NCBI GenBank assembly: GCA_900472395.1
Contig: UCHV01000012.1
Span: 19,674-55,105, forward strand
Length of the DNA: 35,432 nt
Direction: 5' to 3'
From: Hyphomicrobiales bacterium
GTDB taxonomy: Bacteria > Pseudomonadota > Alphaproteobacteria > Rhizobiales > Rhizobiaceae
Shown here: positions 16,967-24,745 of the stretch, in pieces
Position numbering within the stretch: the stretch's first letter is position 1
Layout of the letters: each line of letters opens with the position of its first letter
Made by a program: the position numbers and the translations under genes
Notes under the pieces: model-generated
Seen by the model: only the letters and a program-made list of their open reading frames with translations
Databases searched by the model: none
Told to the model about the DNA's origin: nothing

Positions 16967-18121
16967 ATGAGTGAAGCTGGCATCGAAGCGGATGGCAAGA
17001 ACCTGCGGCGTGGCTGGACCACCGGCACCTGTGCGGCCGCGTCTGCCAAAGCCGCCTGTGCCGCGCTGTTGACCGGCCAGTTTCCAGATCCGGTCGAGGT
17101 CGGTCTGCCCGGCGGCCAGCGTCCGGCTTTTGCCTTGGCTGGTGAAGAATTGGGCGAAGACTTCGCTCGCGCGTCGATCGTGAAAGATGCCGGGGATGAT
17201 CCGGATGTCACACACGGAGCCTTGATCTCCTCGACTGTCCGGCGCGGCAGGCCCGGTTCCGGCATCACGTTCAAGGCCGGCCCCGGTGTCGGCACGGTGA
17301 CCCGTCCCGGTCTGCCGCTCGGTGTCGGTGAACCGTCCATCAACCCCGTTCCCCGACAGATGATCGCCGCTGCCATAACCGAAGTGGCTGATGGCGAAAC
17401 CGATTTTGAGGTGGAGGTGTCGGTTGCCGATGGCGAAAGGATTGCCGAAAAGACCCTGAACGGCCGCTTGGGCATTCTGGGCGGCATTTCGATCCTCGGC
17501 ACGACCGGCATCGTTATCCCGTTTTCCTGCGCCGCATGGATCCATTCCATCTGGCGCGGCATCGATGTATCGCGCGCCGAAGGCCTCAGCCATGTTGCGG
17601 GCTCCACCGGCATGACCTCGGAAAAGGCCGTGCAGCAGCGTCACGGGTTGCCTGAGGTCGCCCTTCTCGACATGGGCGATTTTGTCGGCGGCATGCTGAA
17701 ATATCTGAAAACCCATCCGGTGCCGCGCGTCACCATTGCCGGCGGCGTGGCAAAAATCACCAAGTTGGCGCAGGGCATGCTGGACCTGCATTCCAAACGG
17801 GGTCTTGCGAATCTCGACGGGCTGGCAAAGGTTGCCGTCGAGGCTGGTGCGAGTAGCGATCTGGCTGAGCGCATCCGCGCCGCCAACACCGTGCTGCATG
17901 CGTTCGAAATTGCCGCGGAAGACGGGCTTGCGCTCGGCCCGGCGATTGCCGCGCGGGCATGGCAGACGGCGGCGAAAGTGCTCGACATGCCCGAGATCGA
18001 ATTGGAAATCCTGATCTTCGACCGCCAGGGCAATTTTGTTGCCGAGGCGCCGTTCACGCCGTCCGATCAAACCGCGCCGTCCGATCCGGGGCCGTCTCCG
18101 CCCCTGAACCGGCGCACGTAA
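16967..18121 (+). CDS. cbiD: Cobalt-precorrin-5B C1-methyltransferase (CbiD family)
   Basis: This 384-residue protein is homologous to CbiD, which methylates C1 during corrin ring synthesis. The N-terminal signature [17 protein letters not shown] is at about residues 11-27; [20 protein letters not shown] and the late [25 protein letters not shown] fit the family. In this otherwise aerobic-type cluster it occupies the role of CobF, which is not present. ATG 16967 was preferred over GTG 16931 because the extension has no ribosome binding site and does not resemble the family. The last roughly 19 residues are Pro/Ser-rich and overlap the 3' end of cobM by 55 bases, so they are probably a read-through extension outside the fold. 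Confidence 0.92.
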   Translation: MSEAGIEADGKNLRRGWTTGTCAAASAKAACAALLTGQFPDPVEVGLPGGQRPAFALAGEELGEDFARASIVKDAGDDPDVTHGALISSTVRRGRPGSGITFKAGPGVGTVTRPGLPLGVGEPSINPVPRQMIAAAITEVADGETDFEVEVSVADGERIAEKTLNGRLGILGGISILGTTGIVIPFSCAAWIHSIWRGIDVSRAEGLSHVAGSTGMTSEKAVQQRHGLPEVALLDMGDFVGGMLKYLKTHPVPRVTIAGGVAKITKLAQGMLDLHSKRGLANLDGLAKVAVEAGASSDLAERIRAANTVLHAFEIAAEDGLALGPAIAARAWQTAAKVLDMPEIELEILIFDRQGNFVAEAPFTPSDQTAPSDPGPSPPLNRRT

Positions 18122-18849
18122 TCGGCATTGTAAAGCGCGCTTTCGGAAAAATCCTCTGCTGCCAGACCCGGCCCGACGAGAATGAGCGCCGTGCGTTCCA
18201 CCGGATCGGCCGCCAGCTCGGCTTCGATCGTCGAAAGCGTTGCGCGGAAAATGCGTTCATCCGGCCACGTCGCCCGCACCACAACGGCCACGGGGCAATC
18301 CGCGCCATAAAGCGGTGTCAGGTCTTCCACCACCTTGCCGATTGCGTGGATGGCGAGGTGTATGGCGAGTGTCGCGCCGGTTGCGCCAAAAGCCTTGAGA
18401 TTTTCGCCTTCCGGCATTTTTGAAGCGCGTCCGGAAACGCGGGTGAGGACGAGGCTCTGCGCGACTTCGGGAATGGTCAGTTCGCGTTTCAGCGCGGATG
18501 CCGCCGCCGCAAACGACGGCACACCCGGCGTCATCGTGTAATCGATGCCGTTTTTCTCCAGTCGGCGGATCTGTTCAGCCACGGCACTCCAGATCGAAAG
18601 ATCGCCCGAATGCAGGCGCGCGACATCCTTGCCCTCGCGGTGTGCCTTTACGTACTCGGCCTCGATCTGGTCCAGCGACAGGGAAGCCGTATCGATGATC
18701 CTGGCATCCGGAGGGCAATAAGCCAGCAGTTCGCGCGGCACGATCGAACCCGCAAACAGGCAGACCGGGCATTTGCCGATCAGGTCTCTACCACGGACGG
18801 TGATGAGGTCGGCGGCACCCGGTCCGGCGCCAATGAAATGCACGGTCAT
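18067..18849 (-). CDS. cobM: Precorrin-4 C11-methyltransferase
   Basis: This 260-residue SAM-dependent methyltransferase of the tetrapyrrole methylase fold adds the C11 methyl to precorrin-4. It begins [20 protein letters not shown], with the glycine-rich SAM loop at residues 7-11; the family motifs [29 protein letters not shown] and [14 protein letters not shown] follow. ATG 18849 overlaps the cobE stop as ATGA; the longer frame upstream is the cobE region read in another frame. It is the last gene of the leftward cobL-cobE-cobM set. Its tail ([11 protein letters not shown]) overlaps the end of convergent cbiD. Confidence 0.95.
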   Translation of the reverse strand: MTVHFIGAGPGAADLITVRGRDLIGKCPVCLFAGSIVPRELLAYCPPDARIIDTASLSLDQIEAEYVKAHREGKDVARLHSGDLSIWSAVAEQIRRLEKNGIDYTMTPGVPSFAAAASALKRELTIPEVAQSLVLTRVSGRASKMPEGENLKAFGATGATLAIHLAIHAIGKVVEDLTPLYGADCPVAVVVRATWPDERIFRATLSTIEAELAADPVERTALILVGPGLAAEDFSESALYNADYVRRFRGGDGPGSDGAV

Positions 18850-19280
18850 TGTTTCGTCTTTCTGGTATTCGCGATTGCGATGGCGCAGGTCACGCCGTCG
18901 CGCACCAATCTCGGTGTGGCCAGTTCTGCCGTCTCGCCCGCGGTTGCCAATGCTGCCGCCTCGCAAAGGCTGGGCGTGCCGGTATGGGCAATGCTTACTT
19001 CGGACGTGGTCAGCGTGCGCGGTGCCGAAGCCTCAAGCGCCGCCTGCTCAACGATGAGCAGCGGAATTCCCAACCGGTCCGCCGCCTCGATGATGCCTGT
19101 TTCCTCGGCCTTGATCCGCCCTGTTGCCAGAATGGCTGGTTGAAAACCTTCGAGGCCGGCTTGCGCCAGCGCGTCTGCCAATACGCTGATGACGGTATCG
19201 GCAGACGTACCTTTGCGGCATCCTATGCCGGCAACAATTTTTTCGTCGATAACTGGCGTTGCGCTCAAGGCTTCACCCAT
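18846..19280 (-). CDS. cobE: CobE, homologue of the CbiG C-terminal domain
   Basis: This 144-residue protein begins near [21 protein letters not shown], the typical CobE/CbiG C-terminal domain opening, and has the conserved [22 protein letters not shown] segment (here [18 protein letters not shown]). CobE is needed for aerobic cobalamin synthesis but its reaction is not settled; the related CbiG opens the delta-lactone of cobalt-precorrin-5A in the anaerobic route. ATG 19280 was chosen; GTG 19286 is possible. It overlaps the end of cobL by 16 bases and the start of cobM by four, so all three are probably translationally coupled. Confidence 0.88.
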   Translation of the reverse strand: MGEALSATPVIDEKIVAGIGCRKGTSADTVISVLADALAQAGLEGFQPAILATGRIKAEETGIIEAADRLGIPLLIVEQAALEASAPRTLTTSEVSIAHTGTPSLCEAAALATAGETAELATPRLVRDGVTCAIAIANTRKTKQ

Positions 19281-20506
19281 ATCCACTGGGTTATCGGCAT
19301 GGCTGGTCGCCAGCCGAACATGGAACCGATCGGGGCCGCGCGGGATATTTCCAGCCGGGTAAGCGATCCACCCAGCCGCGCATGCGCCGCCAGCAGCACG
19401 GCCTCCATTTCCAGGGTCACCGCATTGGCCACAAGTCGCCCATCGGTGCCAAGCGCTTCCACGGCGGCATCGAACACGCCCGGTTCGCTGCCGCCGCCAC
19501 CGATGAAGATTGCATCCGGGCGGGCCAGTCCGGCAAGGGCGGCAGGTGCCGTGCCCTTGACGATCCGCAAGCCCGGTACGCCCAACGACGCCGCGTTATG
19601 GCCGATCTGCACTGCCCGCGCCGCATGGCTTTCGATGGCGATCGCCTGCATGGAAGCATGCCGCAACATCCATTCGATACCGATCGAACCCGATCCCGCA
19701 CCGATATCCCACAACAACTCGCCGCGCCGCGGGCTGAGGGCGGAGAGTGTCAGTGCGCGGATTTCGCGCTTGGTGATTTGCCCGTCATGGCCGAACAGAT
19801 CGTCATCCAGACCGCAGGCCAACGGCAATATTCTGGCGTTTTTCGAAGATATGACTTCGATGGCAACGACATTCAGCACATGAATGTCGTTGAGCGAAAA
19901 ATCCTCGGCTAATGCGGAGCGGACGCGCTCCTGTTCACCGCCCAGCGCTTCCAGCACCGTAAGACGGGATCTTTCGAAGCCGCTTTCGGCGAGCAATGTC
20001 GCCAAAGCCGCCGGCCCTGTTTCATCTGACGTCAGCGCCAGCACCTTGCGGCCCGGATGCAGAAGTGGTCGCACCAGATCGAGCGAACGCCCATGCAGCG
20101 AAACCGTCTCGATATCCTGCAAGGCCCAGCCCAGGCGTGATGCAGCCAGCGAAAAAGCCGATGGTGCCGGTATCGAAACATACTCGCCGGCTTCCAGATG
20201 TCGCGAAAGCGTGACGCCGACACCGAAAAAGAACGGATCGCCGGATGCCAGTACGCAAACCTTTTGCCCCCGCAGTTCCATTACCGCCTGCATGGCAGTG
20301 TCGAATGGCTGCGGCCATGGCCGCGCTTCACCGGTCATGAGGGATGCTGCCAGTTCCAGATGCCTTTTGCCGCCGAACACGATGGAAGCATCGGCGATCT
20401 TCGTTTTCGTGCTCGCTCCGAGCCCGGTGATGCCGTCTTCGCCGATACCGACGATGGACAACCACGGTTCTCTCGTTTCATGGTACGGATCTGATTCAGG
20501 AGACAT
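19265..20506 (-). CDS. cobL: Precorrin-6B C5,15-methyltransferase/decarboxylase
   Basis: This 413-residue fusion enzyme methylates C5 and C15 and decarboxylates the C12 acetate side chain of precorrin-6B. The N-terminal half is a tetrapyrrole methylase (WLSIVGIGEDGITGL, LASGDPFFFGVGVTL, SIPAPSAFSLAASRLGW), the CbiE-like part; the C-terminal half is a Rossmann methyltransferase (LLWDIGAGSGSIGIEWML, IFIGGGGSEPGVF), the CbiT-like part. I chose ATG 20506, which has GGAG eight bases upstream (20519-20516, inside the first codons of cobK). The upstream in-frame extension would be antisense to cobK and lacks homology. It heads cobL-cobE-cobM, and its promoter must lie within cobK. Confidence 0.95.
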   Translation of the reverse strand: MSPESDPYHETREPWLSIVGIGEDGITGLGASTKTKIADASIVFGGKRHLELAASLMTGEARPWPQPFDTAMQAVMELRGQKVCVLASGDPFFFGVGVTLSRHLEAGEYVSIPAPSAFSLAASRLGWALQDIETVSLHGRSLDLVRPLLHPGRKVLALTSDETGPAALATLLAESGFERSRLTVLEALGGEQERVRSALAEDFSLNDIHVLNVVAIEVISSKNARILPLACGLDDDLFGHDGQITKREIRALTLSALSPRRGELLWDIGAGSGSIGIEWMLRHASMQAIAIESHAARAVQIGHNAASLGVPGLRIVKGTAPAALAGLARPDAIFIGGGGSEPGVFDAAVEALGTDGRLVANAVTLEMEAVLLAAHARLGGSLTRLEISRAAPIGSMFGWRPAMPITQWIWVKP

Positions 20507-20507
20507 C

Positions 20508-21269
20508 GTGCAACACTCCATTCTCATTCTGGGCGGCACAACCGAGGCCCGGCTTCTGGCGCAAGCGCTGTCCGACCAAACCCGTTTTGCCACAACACTG
20601 TCGCTTGCCGGTCGCACGCGTACGCCGATCGCCATGCCGGTCGCGGTGCGCAGCGGTGGTTTTGGCGGTGCCGAAGGCCTGGCCGCTTACCTCGCCGACA
20701 ACAGCATAAATCTGCTGATCGACGCCACCCATCCCTATGCCGCACGTATTTCGGCAAACGCCGCCGAGGCCAGCCGCATCGCCGGCATTCCACTCGTGGC
20801 ACTCCGTCGCAATGGCTGGACCGAACAGGCGGGCGATCGCTGGAACCATGTGGAGAGTGTCGAAGCCGCAGTCTCGGCCTTGGGCGAAAACCCGCGCCGC
20901 GCTTTTCTTGCACTCGGCCGGCAGGAATTGTTGCCCTTCGAACAGGCGCAGCACCACACCTATACCATCCGCAGCGTCGATCCGGTGGAGCCGCCGCTGT
21001 CCGTACCGGATGCGAAATACATTACGGCGCGCGGTCCTTTTCGGGAGACCGATGAGCTCGCTCTCCTGTCCGAACACGGCATCAATGTCATCGTATCGAA
21101 AAACTCCGGCGGAAGCGCGAGTTACGGAAAAATCGCGGCGGCACGACAGCTCGGTATCGAAGTGGTCATGATCCGCCGGCCGGTTTTGCCGGAAGTCACG
21201 TCCTTTCAGAGTGTGGATGCCGTGCTTGCCCATCTCGATCAGTTCTTTCCGGCGGAGCGCGGTGAATAG
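20508..21269 (+). CDS. cobK: Precorrin-6A reductase
   Basis: This 253-residue NADPH-dependent enzyme reduces precorrin-6A to 6B. The family N-terminus ILILGGTTEARLLAQAL begins five residues after the proposed GTG start at 20508, which has AGGAG (20498-20502) five bases upstream. IDATHPYAARISANA and the late IVSKNSGGSASYGKIAAARQLGI with VVMIRRP are also characteristic. The frame stays open far upstream, but that is antisense to cobL. The start lies one base from the cobL start on the other strand, and the 3' end overlaps that of convergent cobJ by 31 bases. It is a single rightward gene set between two leftward operons. Confidence 0.93.
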   Translation: MQHSILILGGTTEARLLAQALSDQTRFATTLSLAGRTRTPIAMPVAVRSGGFGGAEGLAAYLADNSINLLIDATHPYAARISANAAEASRIAGIPLVALRRNGWTEQAGDRWNHVESVEAAVSALGENPRRAFLALGRQELLPFEQAQHHTYTIRSVDPVEPPLSVPDAKYITARGPFRETDELALLSEHGINVIVSKNSGGSASYGKIAAARQLGIEVVMIRRPVLPEVTSFQSVDAVLAHLDQFFPAERGE

Positions 21270-22009
21270 ACCAGCGGCGCCTGTCCGGGACGCTTTATCA
21301 ACCGCGTTTCTACGGAACCGACGATGATGCAGGTTGCCATGTCTGCCATGTCCGAGCGGGCATCAGACAGTGGTTCTATCCGCATTTTTTCGTCCGGACG
21401 TCCGGCCGCTCTTCCAAACACCACCGGTACGGTTCCGGGCAGATGCGCGCGCAAAACGTCGAAGGCGCGGGACAACTGGTGTGGCCGGGCCTTGCTGACC
21501 GGGTTGTAGAAGGCCATCACAAAACCGGCTTCAGCGGCCGCGATCAGCCGTTTTTCGATCAGGTCCCAGGGCTTCAGATTGTCGGACAGCGAGATTGCGC
21601 AAAAATCATGGCCGAGCGGCGCACCGACACGTGCTGCAACAGCCAGCATCGCGGTGATGCCCGGCACGACAGAAAACTCGATCTCCCGCCATTCGGCGGG
21701 GCCGGCCTCGATTGCCTCGCACATCGCTGCCGCCATGGCGAACACGCCGGCATCGCCACCTGAAACAACGCAGACCTTGCCGCCCTTCGCCGCAAGGCTC
21801 AACGCTGCCTGAGCGCGGGAAATTTCCTCGCGGTTGTCGGAGCCATGGCGACGCTGGTCATCGCGCAAGTTCAGCCGGTCCACGTAAGGCACGTAACCGA
21901 AAAAATCCTCGCCTGCCTCGATTGCCGCCAGCGCTTCCGGTGTCACCTGTGCCGCATTGCCGGGACCAATCCCGATAACGGTCAACGATCCGCGCACTGA
22001 CCGGTTCAT
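21239..22009 (-). CDS. cobJ: Precorrin-3B C17-methyltransferase
   Basis: This 256-residue SAM-dependent enzyme performs the ring contraction with C17 methylation. It starts MNRSVRGSLTVIGIGPGNAAQVTPEAL with the SAM loop GIGPG; GYVPYVDRL, VVSGGDAGVFAMAA, VVPGITAMLAVAARVGAPLGHDF and FYNPVSKARPHQL are CobJ/CbiH signatures. ATG 22009 overlaps the cobI stop as ATGA, so it is coupled. It is the last gene of the riboswitch-headed leftward operon, and its last 31 bases overlap cobK. Confidence 0.95.
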   Translation of the reverse strand: MNRSVRGSLTVIGIGPGNAAQVTPEALAAIEAGEDFFGYVPYVDRLNLRDDQRRHGSDNREEISRAQAALSLAAKGGKVCVVSGGDAGVFAMAAAMCEAIEAGPAEWREIEFSVVPGITAMLAVAARVGAPLGHDFCAISLSDNLKPWDLIEKRLIAAAEAGFVMAFYNPVSKARPHQLSRAFDVLRAHLPGTVPVVFGRAAGRPDEKMRIEPLSDARSDMADMATCIIVGSVETRLIKRPGQAPLVYSPRSAGKN

Positions 22010-22737
22010 GGCCGTGCCTTCCAGCCGGGGACCAGCACGATGGAAAAATAGGGCGCCGGGCTTTCGTCCCGCTCGGCAAGCGGCGTCATCGCCGCCGTAC
22101 TCATGGTGCCGCGCTCCACATACATGGCGCCGTCCAGCTTGCCGGTAGCGGCAAGCGCTCGGCGTATCTTCGGCAGGTTGCGGCCAACCTTCATGATAAC
22201 CGCGCCATCCGTGCCAGAAAGCCGTTCAGCGAGAATGTCTTCGGCAAGCGTTCCCGGCAGCACGCTCAAAATGTCGTCGCCCTGTACCAGCGGCAGGCCG
22301 GCCATCGACCAGCAGCCGGACATGGCCGTTACACCGGGCACGACCTCGGCATCGTAATGCGCCGTCAGGCGCAGATGCAGGTGCATGTAGGAGCCGTAAA
22401 ACAGCGGGTCGCCTTCGCTCAGCACGGCAACATTACGACCGGCATCCAGATGAGCGGCGATCTCCGTTGCAGACCGATCGAAGAAATCGGCAATGGCGCT
22501 GCGATAATCATCACCATCCTTGTCCATTTCGACCGTGACAGGATAGACCAACGGCAGTTCTATCGTGCCGGGTCGCACATGCGCTTCCACGATAGCGCGG
22601 CCGTTGCCGGTTCCGCCCTTCTTGGTAAAGAAGGCTATCACATCGGCCTCGCCGATGGCGCGCACGGCCTTCAGTGTCAGAAGTTCCGGATCACCCGGCC
22701 CGGTACCGACACCGAAAACGCGGCCTTTGGTGATCAT
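22006..22737 (-). CDS. cobI: Precorrin-2 C20-methyltransferase
   Basis: This 243-residue SAM-dependent methylase commits precorrin-2 to corrin synthesis by methylating C20. The start MITKGRVFGVGTGPGDPELLTLKAVRAI is the family N-terminus with the SAM loop; YPVTVEMDKDGDDY, VLSEGDPLFYGSYMHLH and VVPGVTAMSGCWSMAGLPLVQGDD follow. ATG 22737 was chosen because an open frame extending further upstream overlaps cobH and has no homology. No clear Shine-Dalgarno is visible, so it may depend on coupling to cobH, whose stop is 20 bases upstream. Confidence 0.95.
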   Translation of the reverse strand: MITKGRVFGVGTGPGDPELLTLKAVRAIGEADVIAFFTKKGGTGNGRAIVEAHVRPGTIELPLVYPVTVEMDKDGDDYRSAIADFFDRSATEIAAHLDAGRNVAVLSEGDPLFYGSYMHLHLRLTAHYDAEVVPGVTAMSGCWSMAGLPLVQGDDILSVLPGTLAEDILAERLSGTDGAVIMKVGRNLPKIRRALAATGKLDGAMYVERGTMSTAAMTPLAERDESPAPYFSIVLVPGWKARP

Positions 22738-22757
22738 GTTCAAAGGTGTGTCGAGCG

Positions 22758-23390
22758 TCAAAGTCCGGCCCTCGCAAGCGCGTTGATCGCCGCTGCCGTC
22801 ATCGCCGAACCACCCATGCGACCCGAAACGATGGCGTAGGGAATCTTGTGGCGGCTTACCGCCAATGCTTCCTTGGATTCCGCTGCCCCCACGAAACCGA
22901 CCGGCATGCCGATGATCGCTGCCGGGCGCGGGCCGCCGGCATCGAGCATTTCCAGGAGATGAAACAGCGCTGTCGGCGCATTGCCGATTGCTACCAGCGC
23001 GCCTTCCAGCTGATCGACCCAGAGGTCGAGCGCGGCCGCCGAGCGTGTGTTTCCAATCGCTTTTGCCAGCTCCGGTGTGCGCGGATCCTGCAATGTGCAG
23101 ATCACCTTGTTGTCGGCGGGCAGGCGCGCGCGGGTCACGCCATGCGCCACCATCTGCGCATCGCAGAAGATCGGCTTGCCGGCTTTCAGCGCACCGCGGG
23201 CGCAGCTGACGAAATCGTCGGAGAAATGAAAGTGCTGCGCCGCTTCCACCTGTCCGCAGGCATGGATCATGCGGATGGCAACCTCGGCTTCTTCGGCTGA
23301 AAAACGAGACAGATCGCTTTCCGCACGGATGATGGCGAAGGATTTTTCGTAGATGGCATCGCCTTCGCGAATATAGTCGTATTGGGTCAT
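22758..23390 (-). CDS. cobH: Precorrin-8X methylmutase
   Basis: This 210-residue enzyme moves the methyl group from C11 to C12 to give hydrogenobyrinate. The family block RMIHACGQVEAAQHFHFS contains His43, the catalytic histidine position of the characterised enzyme; FCDAQMVAHGVTR and GMPVGFVGAAESKEAL are also conserved. The length matches the family. The ATG overlaps the cobG stop as ATGA. Confidence 0.96.
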   Translation of the reverse strand: MTQYDYIREGDAIYEKSFAIIRAESDLSRFSAEEAEVAIRMIHACGQVEAAQHFHFSDDFVSCARGALKAGKPIFCDAQMVAHGVTRARLPADNKVICTLQDPRTPELAKAIGNTRSAAALDLWVDQLEGALVAIGNAPTALFHLLEMLDAGGPRPAAIIGMPVGFVGAAESKEALAVSRHKIPYAIVSGRMGGSAMTAAAINALARAGL

Positions 23391-24745
23391 GACAGTCCTT
23401 GCGAAACCGCCTTCGCCAGCCGGGCAGGACCCAGCCGGGAAAGGCAGTCGCGTGTGGTTTCGCCGGCGCCTCTTTCGAGGCGGACGAGGGTGGCCAAGGC
23501 GGCAAGCGCCTGGGCTTCCTCTCCATGGCGGATGAATTTGAGCGGCATATCGCTTGTTTTGCCCTCGAAGATCAATGCCGTCCCTTCACTCATTCCAACA
23601 AGGTTCAAAAGTGCCTTGGCCGGATGGGCGCAGCCTTTCGAACAGCCGGACAGATGGAGTGTGAGTGAACCGTCCAGCAGATCGGCAACATCGTGCGCGG
23701 CAGCGTGGCCAAGCGCATGGGTTGCCAGCTTGGCCGAATTGCAGGCTGGCTTGCCGGGACAGGCGGCAATTTTGGCACGAGGATCGTTTGCGGACAGGAT
23801 AAGATCTCTTGAAAACGCGATCATGGCGCGGCAGGCATTTTCGCTGCCAAAGAATACGAGGGAGTGGTCGATGGCGGGGCGAATGGATGTTATGCCCAGC
23901 GTTTCCGCCTGCCGTCCGAGCTGAACCAAGGTTTCGGCCTGGCATTGTCCGAAGGGAATGCCGATGCGAGCTGCTGTTTGCCCAACGCATGTCAGCGCCA
24001 ACAGACCATAAGGCAGGGGCCTAGTCGCCGGCTCGAAAGAAGCATCTGCCGGCATGATTGGCGCAAGCCAGTCTTTGACCTCGGCCAGATCAAGCTCGCG
24101 CCCACGCATGGGCATTTCCATCGCGGCAATACGCGCCAAAAGCAGCGTCACGCAGGTTTTGGCATCCTTTTCGGCCACAAGTCCGGCGCAACGCCCGGTG
24201 CTTGCAGTGCCCCCAAGGAGAACCTGCCAGAAAAGCTCACCTGCGCGCCGAACCGCGATCAGCCGGATATCGGCCAGCAACCCATGCAGCGGCAATTGTC
24301 CGTCACTCTCCACCACCACGGCAAATTTTGCCGCCAGTCGCGGCGACAGGTCGTATTCGGCGACAAAATCCCGAATGGCGGCAGCCAACGGTTCGGGATC
24401 GGTGATCTCCGTTGGGTCAAATCCCGCCAGTACGCCGGTTTCAACCGCCAAACCGTCGCGCAACGGCAGGTTCAACCGACGCGCGCCATTTTCAAGCGCA
24501 TGGGCACTCGCTGCGGTCAAACCCCGGACCTGCAGATTGCCGCGTGCCGAGATGTCGATCAGTCCATTGCCATGGCGTTGTGCCAGTTCGGCGATATGCA
24601 CCAGATCGTCCGGTCGTATCGCGCCATCAAGGCCGATGCGGGCAAGCAAGCCGTCGCCGGTTGCCATCGGTGCTGAAAGGGCGGGGCAAGCGCCGCGCAC
24701 CATCGGTGGCGTTGCTGCTTTCGGATCGATAGAGGTGGCGATCAT
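23387..24745 (-). CDS. cobG: Precorrin-3B synthase (oxygen-dependent)
   Basis: This 452-residue protein is related to sulfite and nitrite reductases; in the aerobic pathway it uses molecular oxygen to hydroxylate C20 and form the lactone of precorrin-3B. The 4Fe-4S centre ligands are ACPGKPACNS (Cys329, Cys335) and LSGCSKGCAHP (Cys368, Cys372). The ferredoxin-like half motif IDISARGNLQVRGL lies at about residues 63-76. The ATG overlaps the cobN stop (ATGA). Its presence marks the pathway as the aerobic one and argues against a CobZ-type replacement. Confidence 0.93.
   Translation of the reverse strand: MIATSIDPKAATPPMVRGACPALSAPMATGDGLLARIGLDGAIRPDDLVHIAELAQRHGNGLIDISARGNLQVRGLTAASAHALENGARRLNLPLRDGLAVETGVLAGFDPTEITDPEPLAAAIRDFVAEYDLSPRLAAKFAVVVESDGQLPLHGLLADIRLIAVRRAGELFWQVLLGGTASTGRCAGLVAEKDAKTCVTLLLARIAAMEMPMRGRELDLAEVKDWLAPIMPADASFEPATRPLPYGLLALTCVGQTAARIGIPFGQCQAETLVQLGRQAETLGITSIRPAIDHSLVFFGSENACRAMIAFSRDLILSANDPRAKIAACPGKPACNSAKLATHALGHAAAHDVADLLDGSLTLHLSGCSKGCAHPAKALLNLVGMSEGTALIFEGKTSDMPLKFIRHGEEAQALAALATLVRLERGAGETTRDCLSRLGPARLAKAVSQGLS

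Noticed and set aside
16967..18121. Calling this gene cobF
   Set aside because: The sequence has the Cbi[11 protein letters not shown] signature and lacks the tetrapyrrole-methylase SAM loop of CobF.
19884..20507. Long upstream extension of cobK
   Set aside because: It is entirely antisense to cobL; the CobK family N-terminus begins right after GTG 20508.
23387..24745. CobG as an ordinary sulfite or nitrite reductase
   Set aside because: It lies inside the operon between cobN and cobH, has the short CobG length and the Cys pattern of precorrin-3B synthase.
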